Origin: Actinomycetota bacterium | GTDB taxonomy: Bacteria > Actinomycetota > Humimicrobiia > Humimicrobiales > Humimicrobiaceae | Reading direction: 5' to 3' | Length of the DNA: 6,899 nucleotides | Assembly: GCA_003563375.1 (NCBI GenBank) | Contig: PWSB01000173.1 | Coordinates: forward strand, 1-6,899 | In this document: in pieces, positions 5,835 to 6,899 of the stretch | Position numbering within the stretch: the first letter of the stretch is position 1 | How the letters are laid out: each line of letters starts with the position of its first letter | Notes under the pieces: generated by a model | What the model was told of the DNA's origin: nothing | Seen by the model: only the letters and a program-made list of their open reading frames with translations | Databases searched by the model: none | Position numbers and translations under genes: made by a program

Positions 5835-6314
5835 TTAATCCCTTCTATCGGTAAGCCTTTGTACATAATCGAGATATATATTTTCCCTTGCCTCATCTTC
5901 TTTCTCATCAAAAAGAATCCCGTTTTTGGCAAGTATGGATTTGATCTTATTATTATTTACAATTATCATCTTTCTAATAGTGCTGGCAACGGTTCGTTTT
6001 ACCCAAAGATCTGCATCCTGGGACACATAAGGGAAAAAAGATCTCTGATAAACCAGTTTTATCCAGGGGATATCTATTTCTTCAACCAGGGATACATAGC
6101 TTATGCCTGGTTTTCTGGCAAAGACCTTTTTAGCCTGGTTGACTATTTCAATATTTATCCTTCTTTCTATCCTTTTAAAATTATAGGTGGATAAAGCCAA
6201 GAAAATGCCGTACAGGATAAGGATCCCTACTATATAAAAATAAAAGCTCTGAAGAAAATATAAGACGTAATCGCCGATTTCTCCCAAAAACATATCAAGC
6301 CAAAACCTGGACAT
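5835..6314 (-). CDS. Small membrane-anchored protein of unknown function
   Basis: 159 residues, not recognised. The N-terminus carries aromatic-rich hydrophobic sequence, with one clear membrane helix at about residues 17-42 (FLQSFYFYIVGILILYGIFLA core), followed by a basic stretch (KRIERR, 47-52) that by the positive-inside rule puts the remaining 115 residues in the cytoplasm. That part looks folded and mixed helical, with VSLVEEIDIPWIKLVYQR (74-91), a TIRKMIIVNNNKIKSIL segment (112-128) and a charged tail rich in Asp and Glu. No cysteines and no known catalytic motif are visible. The ATG has GAAAGAGAG ending 5 nt upstream, an acceptable ribosome site. Its stop is 3 bp from the stop of the EIIC gene on the other strand, and its start faces the kinase gene divergently, so it is a single-gene unit. 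Reading frame integrity, start signal and spacing argue that it is a real gene. Confidence 0.72.
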   Translation of the reverse strand: MSRFWLDMFLGEIGDYVLYFLQSFYFYIVGILILYGIFLALSTYNFKRIERRINIEIVNQAKKVFARKPGISYVSLVEEIDIPWIKLVYQRSFFPYVSQDADLWVKRTVASTIRKMIIVNNNKIKSILAKNGILFDEKEDEARENIYLDYVQRLTDRRD

Positions 6315-6373
6315 ATATGCTCTCTTTCGCTATTTTTGAATCATCCTACCACCAAAACCATGTTTAGTGAAGT

Positions 6374-6403
6374 TTAATCAGATTTTAGCATTCTTGCTAT
6401 AAT
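6374..6403 (+). promoter_or_regulatory. Extended -10 promoter with overlapping inverted repeat, ahead of the hexose-phosphate kinase gene
   Basis: A perfect TATAAT (6398-6403) preceded by TG and one base makes an extended -10. The -35 is weak (TTAATC, 18 bp away), as is common with extended -10 promoters. A perfect inverted repeat TAGCA-TTCT-TGCTA (6386-6399) runs into the -10, a position suited to repressor binding. The start would lie near 6410, giving a leader of about 36 nt. Confidence 0.6.
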
Positions 6404-6445
6404 TCTTATTTAGCTTAAAATTTACAAAAAAACTAATATGATATT

Positions 6446-6899
6446 ATGATCTACACCGTTACCTTAAATACAACCCTGGATCTGGTATATGAGACAGCCC
6501 AGATCTCTAAAAATGAAATAAACAAAACCGAGCTAAAAGTTTTGTCTGTCGGCGGTAAAGGTATCAATATATCCAGAGCCCTTAGAAGTCTCGAAGTAGA
6601 GAGCCAAGCATTTGGGTTCTATGGAGGCCAGATGAAAGAACTGTTACTCACAAAACTGGCCACCGAAGGAATACTTAATCATTTGATACAGATTAAAGGA
6701 AATACCAGGACCAACCTAAAGATAATAGAAAATAACTTGAAAAATGTAGTCGAGTTCAATGAAATAGGCCCAAAAATCCTGCAGGAGGAATTAGAGGCCA
6801 TTTTAAAGCTTATCAAGAACAAATGCACAAAAGGGGACTTTCTTGTACTGGCAGGAAGCCTTCCCCAGGATGTACCTGCAGATTTTTATAAGGATATAA
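6446..6899 (+). CDS. 1-phosphofructokinase / tagatose-6-phosphate kinase family protein (FruK/LacC type), 3' end cut by window
   Basis: Cytoplasmic PfkB-family kinase that phosphorylates a sugar phosphate: fructose 1-phosphate to fructose 1,6-bisphosphate, or tagatose 6-phosphate to tagatose 1,6-bisphosphate. The 151 visible residues are the N-terminal half of a family about 310 long; the catalytic GAGD motif lies beyond the edge. Marks: YTVTLNTTLDLVYE (3-16), where most members have LNPALD, then VGGKGINISRAL (35-46), NTRTNLKII (86-94), EFNEIGP (103-109) matching the T-E-x-NEPGP motif, and LVLAGSLPQDVP (133-144). The GGKGIN and NTRxN pattern separates this branch from the fructokinase-like gene in this window. 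The preceding ATG at 6438 is followed at once by a stop, fixing ATG 6446. No Shine-Dalgarno is seen. It lies in the same orientation as the EIIC gene, separated by one opposing gene, and has its own promoter. Confidence 0.88.
   Translation, partial: MIYTVTLNTTLDLVYETAQISKNEINKTELKVLSVGGKGINISRALRSLEVESQAFGFYGGQMKELLLTKLATEGILNHLIQIKGNTRTNLKIIENNLKNVVEFNEIGPKILQEELEAILKLIKNKCTKGDFLVLAGSLPQDVPADFYKDI

Noticed and set aside
5859..6194. 111-codon plus-strand open frame
   Set aside because: Antisense to the small membrane protein gene, which has a better start and a plausible membrane anchor.

Overview
The window reads as ordinary chromosomal DNA from a low-GC, anaerobic, fermentative bacterium. 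AT-rich codons (ATA, AGA, AGG) are frequent. UGA is a stop, so the standard bacterial code applies, and genes start at ATG or TTG with a few AGGAG-type ribosome sites. A DUF3786 protein points to strict anaerobes, and an acetoin/pyruvate-type E1 with a SorC regulator and PTS parts points to sugar and polyol fermentation. The sequence does not fix the lineage; Bacillota, Atribacterota-like and low-GC anaerobic Actinomycetota groups are all possible. No rRNA, tRNA, CRISPR array or insertion sequence was seen.

Left part (1-1770, minus strand): a SorC/DeoR-type sugar-responsive regulator is followed after a single base by the alpha subunit of a thiamine-diphosphate 2-oxo acid/acetoin dehydrogenase, which runs off the left edge. 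A palindrome sits over the likely transcription start of the regulator. Next comes a gap of about 360 bp (1758-2119). On the plus strand it holds what may be a small frameshifted gene remnant.

Middle (2120-4312, minus strand): three genes in a row with 38-49 bp gaps, probably one operon. In transcription order they are a membrane protein of unknown function with a Cys-containing head and tail, a DUF3786 protein, and a PfkB-family sugar kinase (fructokinase-like) with a TTG start.

Right part (4313-6899): a divergent promoter region leads into a plus-strand gene for a galactitol-family PTS membrane permease (EIIC). Its stop lies 3 bp from the stop of a convergent minus-strand gene for a small one-helix membrane protein of unknown function. 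A second divergent region has the clearest promoter of the window, an extended -10 covered by an inverted repeat. It drives a 1-phosphofructokinase/tagatose-6-phosphate kinase-type gene cut by the right edge.

Taken together, the window holds parts of carbohydrate uptake (EIIC), two sugar kinases of different PfkB branches, a sugar-responsive regulator and a fermentative 2-oxo acid/acetoin dehydrogenase subunit. The EIIC plus a LacC/FruK-like kinase would fit a galactitol-to-tagatose-6-phosphate route. That is inference: no EIIA, EIIB or polyol-phosphate dehydrogenase gene is in view.
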